Assembly (NCBI RefSeq): GCF_021134715.1
Contig: NC_060025.1
Coordinates: 2,294,001-2,358,000 of the forward strand
Source of the DNA: Daphnia pulex
Taxonomy: Eukaryota > Arthropoda > Branchiopoda > Diplostraca > Daphniidae
Direction: 5' to 3'
DNA length: 64,000 nt
Made by a program: the position numbers and the translations under genes. Under the pieces are notes generated by a model, which did no database searches, was not told where the DNA came from, and saw only the letters and a list, made by a program, of their open reading frames with translations. Shown here one piece after another: positions 48,201 through 59,624 of the stretch. How positions within the stretch are numbered: position 1 is the first letter of the stretch; each line of letters opens with the position of its first letter.

Positions 48201-50751
48201 TTCGTGTTGAAGTCCCCGTCCGTGTTGAAGTGCCTGTACCAGTGGCAGCGCCATACCCAGTCCCTGTACCTTACGAGCAACCGGTTCAGGTTCACCAACA
48301 TTATCACCACCAACACCATGTCCCTCCACCGGCACCTTATTTCCCACCCAAAGCGTCCAACTACCGACCCCATCTACCGGGAGTATACGGCTCGCCCACG
48401 TACGGCTATAGCGGCCCGGTGCCCAGCTTCTCTTCAGCGGTGGCCAGCTACGGGCCGACGCCTTATTCGAACTCGGGAGGGAAGGAAACGTCTTACTCGG
48501 GTCAAGCGCAGGATAATTACCCGACGGCGCAGGTGCATACAGCAACTGGGTACGATTCAGTCACGGTACACGCCGCACCCAATCACAATAATAACGACTA
48601 CGCGTTCCGTGACACGTCAAACAATGGCCAGCCAAAGACTCGAACCAGCGGAGTCCGATTTGTCGATTCTCGTTCGGGTGAATCCGATTCGTCCTCCTCT
48701 CCAGCTGCATCCTCCACTTCTTCTTCTTCTTCTTCTTCGTCGGCTGTTAAGTTTGAGCAATCCAAGCGGAAGCGATCCGCCCAGAAACAAGATTTCGTTG
48801 AAACAGAAACAGACGCAAGCCAACCAGAAGTCGTCGAGGAGGAGGTAAGGTGGCTCCACCCTTTTTTGGCCTCTCATCTAAGAGACGTGCTGCAAATTAT
48901 GTTCAACCGGTGCTGGAAATGGAAACAAAAACGCTATTGATGACGTGGTCTATGTGTGGTTATTTTTTAAAAAGCGTGGAACTCATCAAAATAACGCCAT
49001 CCAATGAAAACTTAATGGCGGGACCTTAATGAAATGTTGTATTTTAACTCGGATCAAACATTTCAAAGGAATCTTTCGCTTATTGTGGCTAACTCTGTAA
49101 CAAACAATTAATTTAGAATTTGCGGTGTGGCTCTTGTGATTGAACACTCACCTTCTAAACAATCGATACGAAAGCCACACTGCAGTTCAACGTGTTTTTT
49201 TATGGCTCACTTGATGCGAGAGGTCGAAAATCTAGGAGCCTCCTTCTAACCTCGACATTTTGTTTGATTTTGTACCGTGCATGCGGACACTTGTCTCCAA
49301 ATTGAATTATTTTTTTATTTTTTCAACTACTAAACACCAAATCAGTTTTCATCTACAGAAAGCTGCTGTTTAAAAATCATACGGAATGGACGACTGTTTG
49401 ACGACACAACCGACTACCAACAACATAATATTTCCATTTCATTTCCAATCAAATTTTAAATGTTTGCTTACAATTTTCTTTTACGTGTTGATTCTCCAGG
49501 CAAGAGATGCTCGCCAACTCGGCGGAGGCTCTTATTCCGGCGGATTCCCAACTTGCAGTTACTCTCAAGTGTGCTGCCGATCCTCACCGGCTGCTAACCG
49601 ATACTCCAACGGAGCTGCCCCCGGAACTTGCGGACGTAGAAACCCACAAGGCATCAATGGCCGCATCAAGACTTTGCCATACGCTGACGGAGAAGCTGAA
49701 TTCGGCGAATACCCATGGTAATGATTATCTTGTTGGTGATTTAGATTTCCATTCAATGATTAAATTTGAATTTCTAATTCCGCAGGCAAGCGGCTATCTT
49801 GAAGAAAGATCAGTACGATAACGTCTATGTTTGTGGAGGTGCTCTGATTGGACCATCTCACATCCTCACGGCCGCACATTGCATCAAAGGGTATTATTTT
49901 TTAAATTAGATATTCGATCAAAATTGTTTGATTGTATTCATTTTCTCATACAGAAATGCTCCCGGAGAATTGCGAGTTCGTTTGGGCGAGTGGGACGTTA
50001 ATCGCGAGTCGGAATTTTATCCGCATATCGAAAAAGATGTTATCTCCGTCCTCATTCATCCGGAATACTACCCAGGCAACCTCTACAATGATATCGCCAT
50101 CGTCAAGTTTGAAGGATCCGTCGACTTTGGTTACAAGTATGTAACTCTCTAATCCATTACTTTTAATTAATTGTTTTAACTTAATTTGACTTTGTACTTT
50201 AGTCCACACATTGCTCCGGCCTGCGTTCCCCCAAGATACCAGGACTTTACCGGCTCCCGCTGTTGGGTTACCGGTTGGGGTAAGGACGCATTCGGCACTG
50301 GTGGAAAATATCAGAACATTCTAAAGGTAATGAAAAAAGTTACACAACAGTTTGAGTAGAGATAATCATTTGTTTCTTTACTTGATGAAAATTAGGAAGT
50401 GGACGTACCCGTAGTTGGCAATGTCGAATGTGAGAACAAACTGCGCCGTACTCGACTCGGGTTCGACTTCAAACTGCATTCCGGATTCCTCTGCGCCGGA
50501 GGTGAAGAGGGAAAAGATGCCTGCAAGGTATGTATTACCTTTGATTACAATTTAATTGGGAGCCTTAATTCAACGCTATTTTTGCGCAACAGGGTGATGG
50601 TGGCGGCCCATTGGTGTGCGAAAGCCAAGGTAGCTGGTTCTTGGCTGGCCTCGTCAGCTGGGGTGTCGGCTGTGGTCAATACGACACACCCGGCGTCTAC
50701 TCCAAGATTTCCGAATACTCCGACTGGGTCCAAAAGAATCTAATCTATTAA
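45292..50751 (+). CDS. Large secreted clip-type serine protease homolog (CG4998-like), 1382 aa, catalytic Ser replaced
   Basis: Ten exons: 45292..45448, 45515..45753, 45821..46930, 47123..48844, 49500..49717, 49786..49890, 49954..50136, 50203..50326, 50396..50527 and 50593..50751 (4149 nt). Residues 1-18 are a signal peptide ([16 protein letters not shown]). Exon 3 is Gly/Pro/Tyr-rich and has a CVCVPAVQC motif like clip-domain SPHs. Exon 4 is Gly-rich, then has a duplicated VKQGGS-EPFRFA unit and a long Pro-Val repeat. Basic sites RRRR (46628) and KRKR (48764) look like convertase sites. Exon 5 has a clip-like C-CC-C knot, then the chymotrypsin fold from about residue 1130. His (TAAHC, about 1180) and Asp (NDIAIV, about 1230) are kept, but the active-site motif is GDGGGP (1331-1336) instead of GDSGGP, so it is predicted to be inactive. 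It closely resembles Drosophila CG4998. Such homologs act as cofactors in extracellular protease cascades or matrix. Confidence 0.9.
48057..48320 (+). repeat. Pro-Val repeat-coding segment in protease-homolog exon 4
   Basis: The DNA repeats short CCCGTCC / GTTCCAGTC-like units encoding [14 protein letters not shown] and similar six-residue variants for nearly 90 residues, ending in a His-rich tract. It is coding low-complexity sequence, resembling Pro-Val repeats of secreted structural proteins. Confidence 0.85.
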
Positions 50752-51446
50752 TTTTAACGTTATAACCCCTCGTAACTTTATATTATTAATAAGTGGCGAC
50801 GACGAAAACTAAGAAATATTTAAACACAACAACAAAAAAAGATGTCACCAGTTTATCATTAATTTGACTAGTGCTGTTTATATACTTGCGAATCACCCCC
50901 GTTTCTCACTTTATACCATTTAGATGACCTTTAGACATTGATAGTCGATAATATTAGTGTTTTATATATATCTTTTGCTCCCCCCTGATGATGTTTCTCA
51001 AAACTGTGTGTGCTACACTGCTGTTGGAGGCTGTGTAACCCCTCTGTAGCGGCTGAGCCGCCCCTTATAAATACACAAAAAGATGCTTGAAATGAATATC
51101 TGATTTATTCGTTCCTCAATGTGGTAATGCGAATTTAATTAGGCTTCTAAAATAAGACGGTGATAATAGTGATGGCAATCACAGCCAAGGGATGATAAAG
51201 CTTGCATGCCCGGTGGTAGTTTTGGTAGTTCTCAGTGATTAAATTGGGACTGTAAAATTGTGCATGGTCATGGTAGAATTACGGTGCATTTTAACATTGT
51301 GAAATACGGTTGAGTGTTATAATCAAAGGAACCACATGTTTTTTTTTGAGAAATAAACCGAAAAAACGAGTTCTCTATTGAAATGAGCGAAATAAAAATG
51401 GTTCCCTCAAGAAATTCGTTGATTATTGCGGATTACTGTACACTGC

Positions 51447-51457
51447 GGGAAATTCCC
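51447..51457. promoter_or_regulatory. kB-like palindrome GGGAAATTCCC
   Basis: A perfect 11-bp match to the Rel/NF-kB (Dorsal/Dif) binding consensus, about 700 bp after the protease-homolog stop codon. ATTACTGTAC precedes it by five bases. Function is inferred from sequence only. Confidence 0.35.
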
Positions 51458-52020
51458 TGCATGAATAAAATTGAGCATTACATCACCTCATCCAGTTGAA
51501 TCCGCATTTTACAGAAAATATTTTCACGTCGTTTTTTTGGAGTTTGCCCATGTATAGTTTCGATTCAAAGCAGGTAAAAGCAGATAGCCTATTCCATGGG
51601 AAAACATTGTCGTCATTTTGTTTGCGTTGTCATAAAAATGTTTCCCAAAAGTTTTTACTTCTAATGGAGTGAAAATGTTCTGCTCTCAATTTCAAAAAAA
51701 TGTTTCGTGTTTGCGCTATTTGAATTAAATCAACAGCATAACAACATCCGTGAAAAGCAGTGTGCGGTGGATATACAAGTTGATGGCACCATAACCTCAA
51801 ATATCCCTTCAGTATAACGGTATATATTATTAGGGTACCCTCAGGTAATCATAAAAATGTAAAATAAAATTTGACAGGTATTGAGAAAGCCATTTTCACG
51901 TGAATCTGGTTCAATTTCGGCACGAAATGTCGAAATTTCAGAAAAAATGAAAGCGCCAAAAGGAGGATGACTTATTCGAAACTGTACCACCAAAATTAGC
52001 CTATATAAACATTACTGTAC

Positions 52021-52032
52021 GGGAATTTCCCC
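52021..52032. promoter_or_regulatory. kB-like motif GGGAATTTCCCC
   Basis: Matches the Rel/NF-kB consensus and directly follows ATTACTGTAC, the same decamer found before the motif at 51447. Confidence 0.35.
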
Positions 52033-52464
52033 GACTATGTTTGACTACTTATTTGGTAATATAGCGGCGAAATCGTGCATACATGTTCCACAGTGTCGTT
52101 AAACCTTACGTGTCTACCCTGGAGAGAAAAATTACGATATCCCAAAGTTGGTTACCAAACAAGTTCACCAATTCGAAACGCCATTACAGTGTGGTGCTTT
52201 TGCGAAGTGGATTGCAATTTGAAAGTAGCTCTTGTCAAATTCGAACATCAGTTGGGTTGGCAATCACCAATCAAACTACATTCATAATTCAGTTCAACAA
52301 GACGACAGGAATTTTCCCAAAAAGGTAATAAGCATTGAAGTTTTGGTTCTTTTTAAATGAAGAAACTTAACCGCAATCCGCAAGTGTCTTAAACTGTACG
52401 ACGGCGAACCCACGATCAAGAATGAGATACTACCAAAGGCTGCATGTTCAAATTTTGCTGATGA

Positions 52465-53414
52465 CTTGGATAATCCATACACCGGAGAAAGATTTAATTT
52501 TGGCTCGTTCAATGTCATTTCAATTGTGTTGCAACATCTGTGCAAGGGCGTCTAAATCCACTTTCACTTTTTTGAGTTAACAAATCAACCGGAAAAGTTA
52601 TGAACGGCCCTAAACCATCAGGACTGGCATAGTAATAGCACTAGCTTAGGCCACGAAATGGCTCCAGGATTAAGGTAAATTTGATAGGTTGGATTTCGTA
52701 ACAGCCAGCTAACAGGTTTACTGGGAAGTGTCATAGATGAAAAGAACGAGCTGGCAACGAGGCCGAAAAAGGTAAGGGTATGTCAGAGGGCAGCAGTGTT
52801 GGATTAGATTTCGAGAAGGAATAACGAGAAGTAAACGGGCGAGTCTTGTAACCTCATCTGAGAACCCGTTAGAATATCCAAATTCTTAGCTAAACTCTTT
52901 AAGACCGGCTTTTCATGCAGTTTTTTGAAATATATATGTTGGCATACTTATGCTGTGCGTCATTCCCCAGTGCTCATTCCAACACCAACCTCCTCTCCCA
53001 ATTTCTTTTCAGTTTCGGAACACACGTTATTCAGTTTTTGTTCAGCAAACGGGGAAAATCGCAAACGGTTCAGGTTCACTAAACCCATTGCCAACATAAT
53101 TACGCTCACCAGCTGTTCATCTCGGTCCCAACCCAATATTCCGATTTGGGAACGAATCACTGAAACGCTGGAAGCTGTCGAATCACGTTATCAATTGGAA
53201 GAAGATTGTTTAGTGGAGCAAGCCAAATAGGATTTATTCGTGAATGATTTAACTTTTGACGATAATCTAGATTCCCGGAAAAGGAATAATGGTCGACATA
53301 GAACCAGATATTCTTCTTTTTCTTCTTCCTCGTCTGTCGTCTGCTCAGAAGAAACACGTTGATCAAGGAGAAATTAATGAAACCGAATACCAATCAAAAA
53401 CCTGCAAATTAAGG
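52465..53414 (+). pseudogene. Decayed copy of protease-homolog exon 4
   Basis: Three separate blocks align in order with exon 4 of the upstream gene. Block 52470-52552 matches 47245-47341 (AATCCATAC-CGGAG, then GGCTC-TTCAATGTCA, then GCAAGGGCG). Block about 53062-53100 matches 48283-48320 (GTTCAGGTTCAC, then ATT-CCA). Block about 53315-53414 matches 48730-48846 (Ser-codon TCT/TTC run, then encoded SAQKK versus SAQKQ, then a GTAAG donor). The first block reads NFGSFNV in the shared frame but then hits a stop (GGCGTCTAA), and the last block is in another frame. No protease-domain exons follow. It is best read as a tandem duplication remnant; a diverged functional exon is less likely. Confidence 0.6.
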
Positions 53415-54513
53415 TAAGTTATTTTCTTTTTTTTTCCTCTTGTCTATTATGTGAAACATATACTAGTGCAACCGAGTGCGGCGATATTGTATACGTGACG
53501 TCCTTTGTGACACGTGTAACAAGGATCGAGGTTGCAGCTCTGAGAGGGTCATCGGACCAAAGTTTTTCTATTAGAATTTTATAGGTAGTGATCATTTAAG
53601 GCTTCGAACTCGAGAAAAATATGCTGTCAGGTGATAACAATTTATTTCCAAGCGAAACGTTGCTGAATTTTAAGGCGAAATCAACTTAACAACGAAACGG
53701 AGGTCATCCATGGCCTTGTTCGTTTCTTCATTCCATTTCCTTATCAAGGTTGCATCGCAAATTTACATTTTTCCCTTTTTGCTTGTAATAACTGAGATCA
53801 ATGAGGGTACGAAGACAAATTATGCACGCCTTCTTTTGCTGTCGTAAAATGTTGTGATGTACCCCAGGCAAGGGCAGGGGGAACAAAACAATTTCCAGCT
53901 AACACCAAAGGTCACATCGATGTTCATTAGTTTAGCTTTTTGAATAGCGCCAATGGCTTGAATCTTGATGGTCGTTATAACTGTTAGGATATCTTTTATA
54001 ACGAAATGTGAAACAGACATTTTAAATTTATAATTGCACTTCAAACAAGTACTCAATTTCCTGTATAATTGTGACGATGGCCCTTCACGTTTAAACAGGA
54101 CGTTCACCTCCTTCAAAAGAAAGACAAAAAAAGACTGTGATGACTTACGGTTTTCCTCATTACCTTCCGGGAATTTCCCCAACATAACTGAAGGCATTTC
54201 TTAAGTAGTAAAGAAAAAGTCGAAATATATTAAAGGCTTTGTGTAATATGCAGGCGGGTATATCATAAAATGTTTTGCCCAGAGCTGACAAACCCCAAAG
54301 GATAGTTCTTTTTTAAGGAAATTAGAAATTACCATAGTATATCTTTCGTATCCATGTTAAGGTATAGCGTCCGTAGCGCCAAGAACCGGTTCGCCAATTG
54401 ACTTTCTATACTAGTGTATTTTTTCCAGATATTTACCTGCGGGTTCCTATAGAACTTGTTGTAGTCGTCGCTCGAGCTTCAGAGTGAACGCTTTGGCAGT
54501 TGCATACGCTCCC
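53415..54513. other. Spacer before windei, with one unexplained minus ORF
   Basis: A 125-codon minus ORF at 54197..53820 (ends SKRRRA) has no recognisable domain; it contains splice-like signals (acceptor TTTTGAAG near 54112) and could be partly coding. A third kB-like motif, GGGAATTTCCCC, lies at 54169-54180. Otherwise AT-rich intergenic DNA with the windei promoter region. Confidence 0.5.
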
Positions 54514-57500
54514 ATGTCTTCGTTTCGATCGTGTTCACCGCCTTTGTGTTTTGAAAGGGTCGGGTCACCCAGTGAAACCGCTCAGGTGACAGATGTGGAC
54601 CAGACAAATCCAGGTCTTGATTTCAATCCTTGCTGGTCGTCTTCGAATTCGCTCAAGTTTGTCCACAATCCCGTTTCGACAATTAACACCAAACGAGTTA
54701 CGAATAGAGAAATTAAAAGCGTGACGTCGGCAGCACCTGCCGCCGTCGACGGAAGAAATGGACAGACTATGTCTAAGCTATCATCCGTGGTCAAACGACT
54801 CTCAACGGTGGTAAGTATTTTGCACCTCTTTTAAATTAAAAAAGCTCGCCCACGATCTAATTAGAACTGGATTTAATTTGGAAGGAGTTGGAGCAAATGA
54901 TACAAAACCAGCTAGGGAAAGTTATCGATGGGCATCGATACACCAATTGGCTGCGCAAGCAGGTAGACGAAACTGACGTCCAGATGGCTAAATACAAAAA
55001 CCGGATTGAAGTACTCCAAAAACACGTAATCTATCTGCCATGTCATTCTCTCATTCTTTTTTGTTGCATATTTATTGATTATTTGATTTGCGGTAATAGG
55101 TGAACGATCTGTCCGCCGTCATCCAAAAGCATATGCAAAATACAGAAGAGTCCAGCAGCACTCCACCCATGAAGATAACCAGGAACGTCGGACTTCAAGT
55201 TCGCATTAAACAGAAGGACAGCGAACTGTGCAATGAGAGCTGTCAGGTATATAGTATGATGTGACAAAGTATATACAGAAGATTATCTTGTTATTCTTCG
55301 AGCCGGCTAACTTGCGCGTGCGCCCTTGAGCATTTGACATTGAGATTTCTTATTTATCTTACACCAAATCCATATAAAGTCGTACAAGGTTTTCCAATTG
55401 TTTTTTTTTTTTATTTTTCGAAAGGTTTTTTTTGTTGGTTTTCGAGTTCGATATACCGGTTTTTGCTCACAAAACAAAATCAGGGCTCATTTGTTACTAA
55501 CTAGATCAAACCTCGTTGTGTAACTTAAAAAAGATTTCTTCTATATATTATACGAGATGTATCTAAATGTTTTGACCAAAAACGAAAAGTTTTGAACTGA
55601 GGATGACATAATGTTAATTTTTTTTTTTAAATCGCAGGTTGAACTATTATCGGACGACAGTGAACAATTCACAACAACAGAGGATCTTCCAGAATTATCA
55701 ATCCTACAGCAACAACATTCATCGCAAAATTTGGATAGGGACAAATTGTGCGATTCTAAGAAATCGGACGTCGTTTCCAAGGAATCAGATCAGAAATCAA
55801 TTGAAATTGATTTAACCTTATCTGATGGCGACGAATCGCCGAGTAATAATAGATGCGTTGTCACCGGTTATGGGACTTCACTATCGACTGTCGAAGCTGC
55901 CTGCCGCCACGGTTCACCAGACGAGCCAATAGTTGGTGATTGTAAACCTGATAGCATTAAAAAGCCAGACGACTTATCAGGTTTTCCCGGTTTACCTACT
56001 CCACCTTCATACTTTCCTCCAATGGACATTACATCGAATGGCAGCATGATTTCAGCTATGAAGATATTTTGTCCTTCTTCAAGTAAAATTATTCCGTCGT
56101 TCAAACCAACGACAATGGAAAGTGAATCACCAAGTACGTCTGGTTATTCGTCTGATACTTGGCCATCGACAGCAAATTCTTCGGTTGGATTTATCGAAGC
56201 AAATCCATCTGAATCTAGACCTCCGCCGTTAATTTCTGCATTTGGAAGTCATTCAGCCGGCCCATCCGGTGTCCACCCGAAGAGTCCTACTTGCGGATCT
56301 TATTCAAATTTTGAACGGAAGCGTCGGTTACCCTGCAGCATTACATCGGTTAATGCTTCGACCATAGCATCTGTGGAACAACATAACAAATTAATGTTTG
56401 TATTTACACGCGATTACAATTTTAACAATTTTAATTTTAATTCTAACTCTTAATTTATTTTTATTTTTACAGAAAAGAACGCTGGTATGATTCGAGTGTC
56501 ATCACAAAAAATCACACTATCCCAAGTCAACAATCAGTTGCAATCAGTCAATCGCCTCCAGCAACCCCTCCAGCAGCCAAGTCCAGTAGATGTTGTGAAG
56601 TGCAAAACATTCAGACGACTGTTGTTCAATCCGTTGCTCATATGCAGCCGGTCATTACACAGAATCCATGCCAAACGACTAAATTTCACATGCCTATTAT
56701 TCCTAAACCAATTCCACAGCAGGAATTTATTCGAAAACTTGAATTTTCGAAAAAAATTGAATTTTCAAAAAGAGTCGAATCCATCGGCCTGTACCATAAA
56801 TGGAAGCTTCCAACTCTTCCGTGCAATTCCGTCATCTCCGAGCCGACACCTCAATCTGTTCGACCGCCTGTGATGAATGAAGTGAAGCAGCAACAACAGC
56901 AACAACCAGTTCAACAATTCCCGAACATTAGGACCTGGATTCCACGATCCAACTGTCTTGATTCACCCAAGGATGAAAATCTGCGCTCTCCGGAAGTTCC
57001 GCCGAATCCCGCTGGACCATTAGTGCAACCGGTTCGGCAGCAATCAGTATTCCAGAGCAGCGAGAGCTACAAGACTGACTTCAAGTCATCTGTAATTAAT
57101 TGCAATCCAGCGCAACTACAATCAACAAAATCGCATGGGGCGACAAAGAAGATTCTTCCAGATCTGATAGCCATATCAAAAGATATTGCCGCCGCCCCTT
57201 CAGTACCTGCTGCTCCAACAGTTGACGAATGGCCGAATCATTTATTCATGAACTTCAAACCAATTTTAATGCTGACCAGATGCGAAAGAGGTACACCAAA
57301 AACATATTAATACTGTGAAACATGTTTTTATACGTTGTTTGCAATTATGCTCGAAAAAACAAAACAGGAATTCGAGTGCAATGGACGATACCAAACATGG
57401 TGCAAAGCCAAGTTAGCCTAATTGAATCTTACGTTCTGTACGCTCGAAAAGAAAAAGGGCTGGTTCCATCTTCGGAATTTTCCTGGTTACGTGTGGCTGG

Positions 57501-57726
57501 GTTCTCGGCCCTTCCTTTGCCGATGAGTTACGTTTTCAGAGAGGTAACTACATAGTTTTATAGTTGAAACACTTTTCGACCAACTAAAATAATGTTTTGG
57601 GGTTAAAATTGTCAGTTAACTTCGGGCTATCGCTATTATTTTCGGGTTGGTGCCGTCCTCCGGTGGCGTCCGGATGCCAGAAATCAAGAAATGCCATTCA
57701 GCGAGCCGGCTTCCATAATGATGTAA
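54514..57726 (+). CDS. wde: Windei / ATF7IP (MCAF1) orthologue, cofactor of the SETDB1 H3K9 methyltransferase, 815 aa
   Basis: Seven exons: 54514..54810, 54885..55025, 55100..55246, 55638..56395, 56473..57290, 57368..57543 and 57616..57726 (2448 nt in frame). Residues about 100-165 form a charged coiled coil (ELEQMIQNQLGKVI, then VDETDVQMAKYKNRIEVLQ), the segment that in windei/ATF7IP binds the methyltransferase. A SUMO-interacting motif with acidic flank, EIDLTLSDGDE, lies at about 251-261. A long Ser/Pro/Gln-rich region follows. The C-terminal 105 residues are a fibronectin type III domain: FKPILMLTR, GIRVQWTIPN, IESYVLYARKE, FSALPLPMSYVF and SGYRYYFRVGAV. ALPLPM is a hallmark of the ATF7IP FN3. 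The protein stabilises and targets SETDB1/Eggless in the nucleus for heterochromatin silencing. The first in-frame ATG after the upstream non-ATG codons is chosen as start. Confidence 0.9.
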
Positions 57727-58009
57727 CGTCGGATCCCAACAGGTGGCGAACTTTTCATCTTCTCGCCCCTCCTTCCAACCACACAACAGCAACAAAAAAT
57801 ATTCGAGAATAATTTGTCACGATTGTTCGTTTCGAAAGAAATGATCCCATGCAATACTATGCACTAGCCGGAGGGCTAAAAGCTCCGTTGGTCGAGTGAA
57901 AGTGTCCTTGTTTTGAAAATAGTTTTTTTTTTTCTTTGTCTAGGGAAGTAGTAGATGGATAGAAAGCGGATAGAGTCCGAGTGTTAGAGATGGTTTGAAG
58001 TTGTTGGGG
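57727..58009. other. Short spacer between windei and the sulfotransferase gene
   Basis: 283 bp that must hold the windei 3' end and the sulfotransferase 5' UTR. No motif stands out. Confidence 0.5.
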
Positions 58010-59624
58010 ATGTTGGAGTCAAATCCCAGCAGCAGCAGCGTTCGTCGAATATCTCTTTATTGTGCGTTATTCGTCGTGTTTTTGGTACTCGTTTTGATCA
58101 ACCGTTGGGGTTCGTTAAAATTATTACAATCCTTTTATTTTAACATATTCTTTTTAGAGTCGTTGTGTGTATGTCGTGTTTATGATATTATATACATACT
58201 AAATATTATGCTAAATCTTTTGATTTGTTGTACAAGATACTCGCCACATAACTGAGAGTTGCAGAATGTTTAATGTTTATGACAAGTGCTTCAAAAAAGG
58301 AATATTTTTTTCGTTCTCTTCTTATGGAATTTGATTTGTTCGAGTCTCCTTGTCGGATGCGTGTCGGATATTTTTCCATCATAAATGGCACGCCACCCTC
58401 AAGGTTTTCTTTCATTCACGTGTACTCTATAAACTATCCACGCCCATTTCAAAATTATTCAAATGGCCATACAAGTCAGGGAAGGAGAAACACAAACTTA
58501 ATCAGTGATTGAACGTTTAGAGACCGGTTTACTCAGTCTGTAATTTCAAGTTTCGAGTTTAGTCCCTTGTTTTAATTCCTAGAATTTGAAAGCTTCATTT
58601 TCTTGGTTTTTCCCTTCTTGCATTATCCATGATAATGCCTCTAGGCTATGAGTATCGTGCGAGATACTCTGCTCAGCTTGAAGATGTTGCTGACCAGTCG
58701 GAGGCCGCCTTACCTCGATCGATCGAGTTGATCATGGAAAAGATCCAACTGGAGAGAAGGAATTTAATAGACGAAAGTTGTCGTAAAATAACTTGGAGAC
58801 GACAGTCTCGACCGGCCAGATTCTACGTCGAAGATCGCCATCGGCTGATGTATTGCTACGTTCCAAAAGTAACAGATATAACTGCATAACATTTATTTAT
58901 ATTAAATCTGATGCCATTTTAATTCTTCCAGGTGGCCAGCACCAATCTCAAACGACTAATGTTGATACTTTCGGGTGCTGTAGAAACGAACGATTTATCA
59001 TCAATACCAAGTCAATCGGTGCACGAAGAAAATCAAATGCGCAAGTTCGAACCTTACGGAGCGGCGGACGCTATCCGGAAGGGATTGGGCAATTACACCA
59101 AAGTCATTTTCGTGCGGGATCCATTGGAAAGACTGGCCTCCGCCTACCAGGACAAATTCGCCGATGTGAATAGCAGCAGCAAGGCTTATCAAACAGGAAT
59201 TGGAACCGAAATTATTCGGAAATATCGCCATCAGCCGAGTCAACTTTCTTTGGAGAACGGTCACGATGTCACATTTCCCGAATTCGTGAGCTACGTTATT
59301 GACGAATGGAAAGCGGGGCGTAGACAGTTGGACGTCCATTGGAGGCCCATGATTGATCTCTGCCTTCCGTGCTCCATGGAATACGATATCGTCGGAAAGT
59401 TTGAAACCTTGCACCGAGACGTCGACTTTCTGTTGCAGAGATTAAATGAAAGTAACGTAAGCCGACTTTTTCGGACGAATCGGACACATAAAACGACTTC
59501 TTTCTGGAAGCGATCCCTGAGTCAGCTAAGCTATCAACAGATGAGCGACCTCTTTCGCATCTACGAAGACGATTTCCGGTTGTTTGGTTATCAATACACA
59601 ACTGAAATATGTTTGAGGGTTTAA
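58010..59624 (+). CDS. Golgi carbohydrate sulfotransferase (CHST8-14 / HNK-1ST family), 338 aa
   Basis: Exons are 58010..58109, 58645..58868 and 58932..59624, totalling 1017 nt with the stop. The N-terminus is type II: a short cytoplasmic tail (MLESNPSSSSVRR), then a membrane anchor (ISLYCALFVVFLVLVLINRW, about 14-33), with the rest in the Golgi lumen. The PAPS 5'-phosphosulfate loop is PKVASTNLKRLM (spanning the exon 2-3 join). The 3'-phosphate motif is VIFVRDPLERLASAYQDKF. Later family blocks include HWRPMIDLCLPCSMEYDIVGKFE and the closing FRIYEDDFRLFGY. These enzymes transfer sulfate from PAPS to GalNAc or glucuronate in chondroitin or related glycans. The exact acceptor cannot be read from sequence. 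The exon 1 donor (GG|GTTCGT) is weak, so the anchor exon is less sure than the catalytic part. Confidence 0.88.

Larger units (their letters stand above)
50752..52439. other. Intergenic DNA downstream of the protease homolog, with kB-like motifs
   Basis: Holds the protease-homolog 3' UTR; the first clear AATAAA is at 51352-51357, about 600 bp after the stop. Two palindromic Rel-type motifs occur: GGGAAATTCCC (51447-51457) and GGGAATTTCCCC (52021-52032), each preceded by ATTACTGTAC. No gene recognised. Confidence 0.6.

Noticed and set aside
47892..48848. Plus ORFs in alternate frames rich in Ser/Pro or Arg/Thr
   Set aside because: Shadows of the Pro-Val repeat frame in exon 4, which keeps phase with both neighbouring exons.
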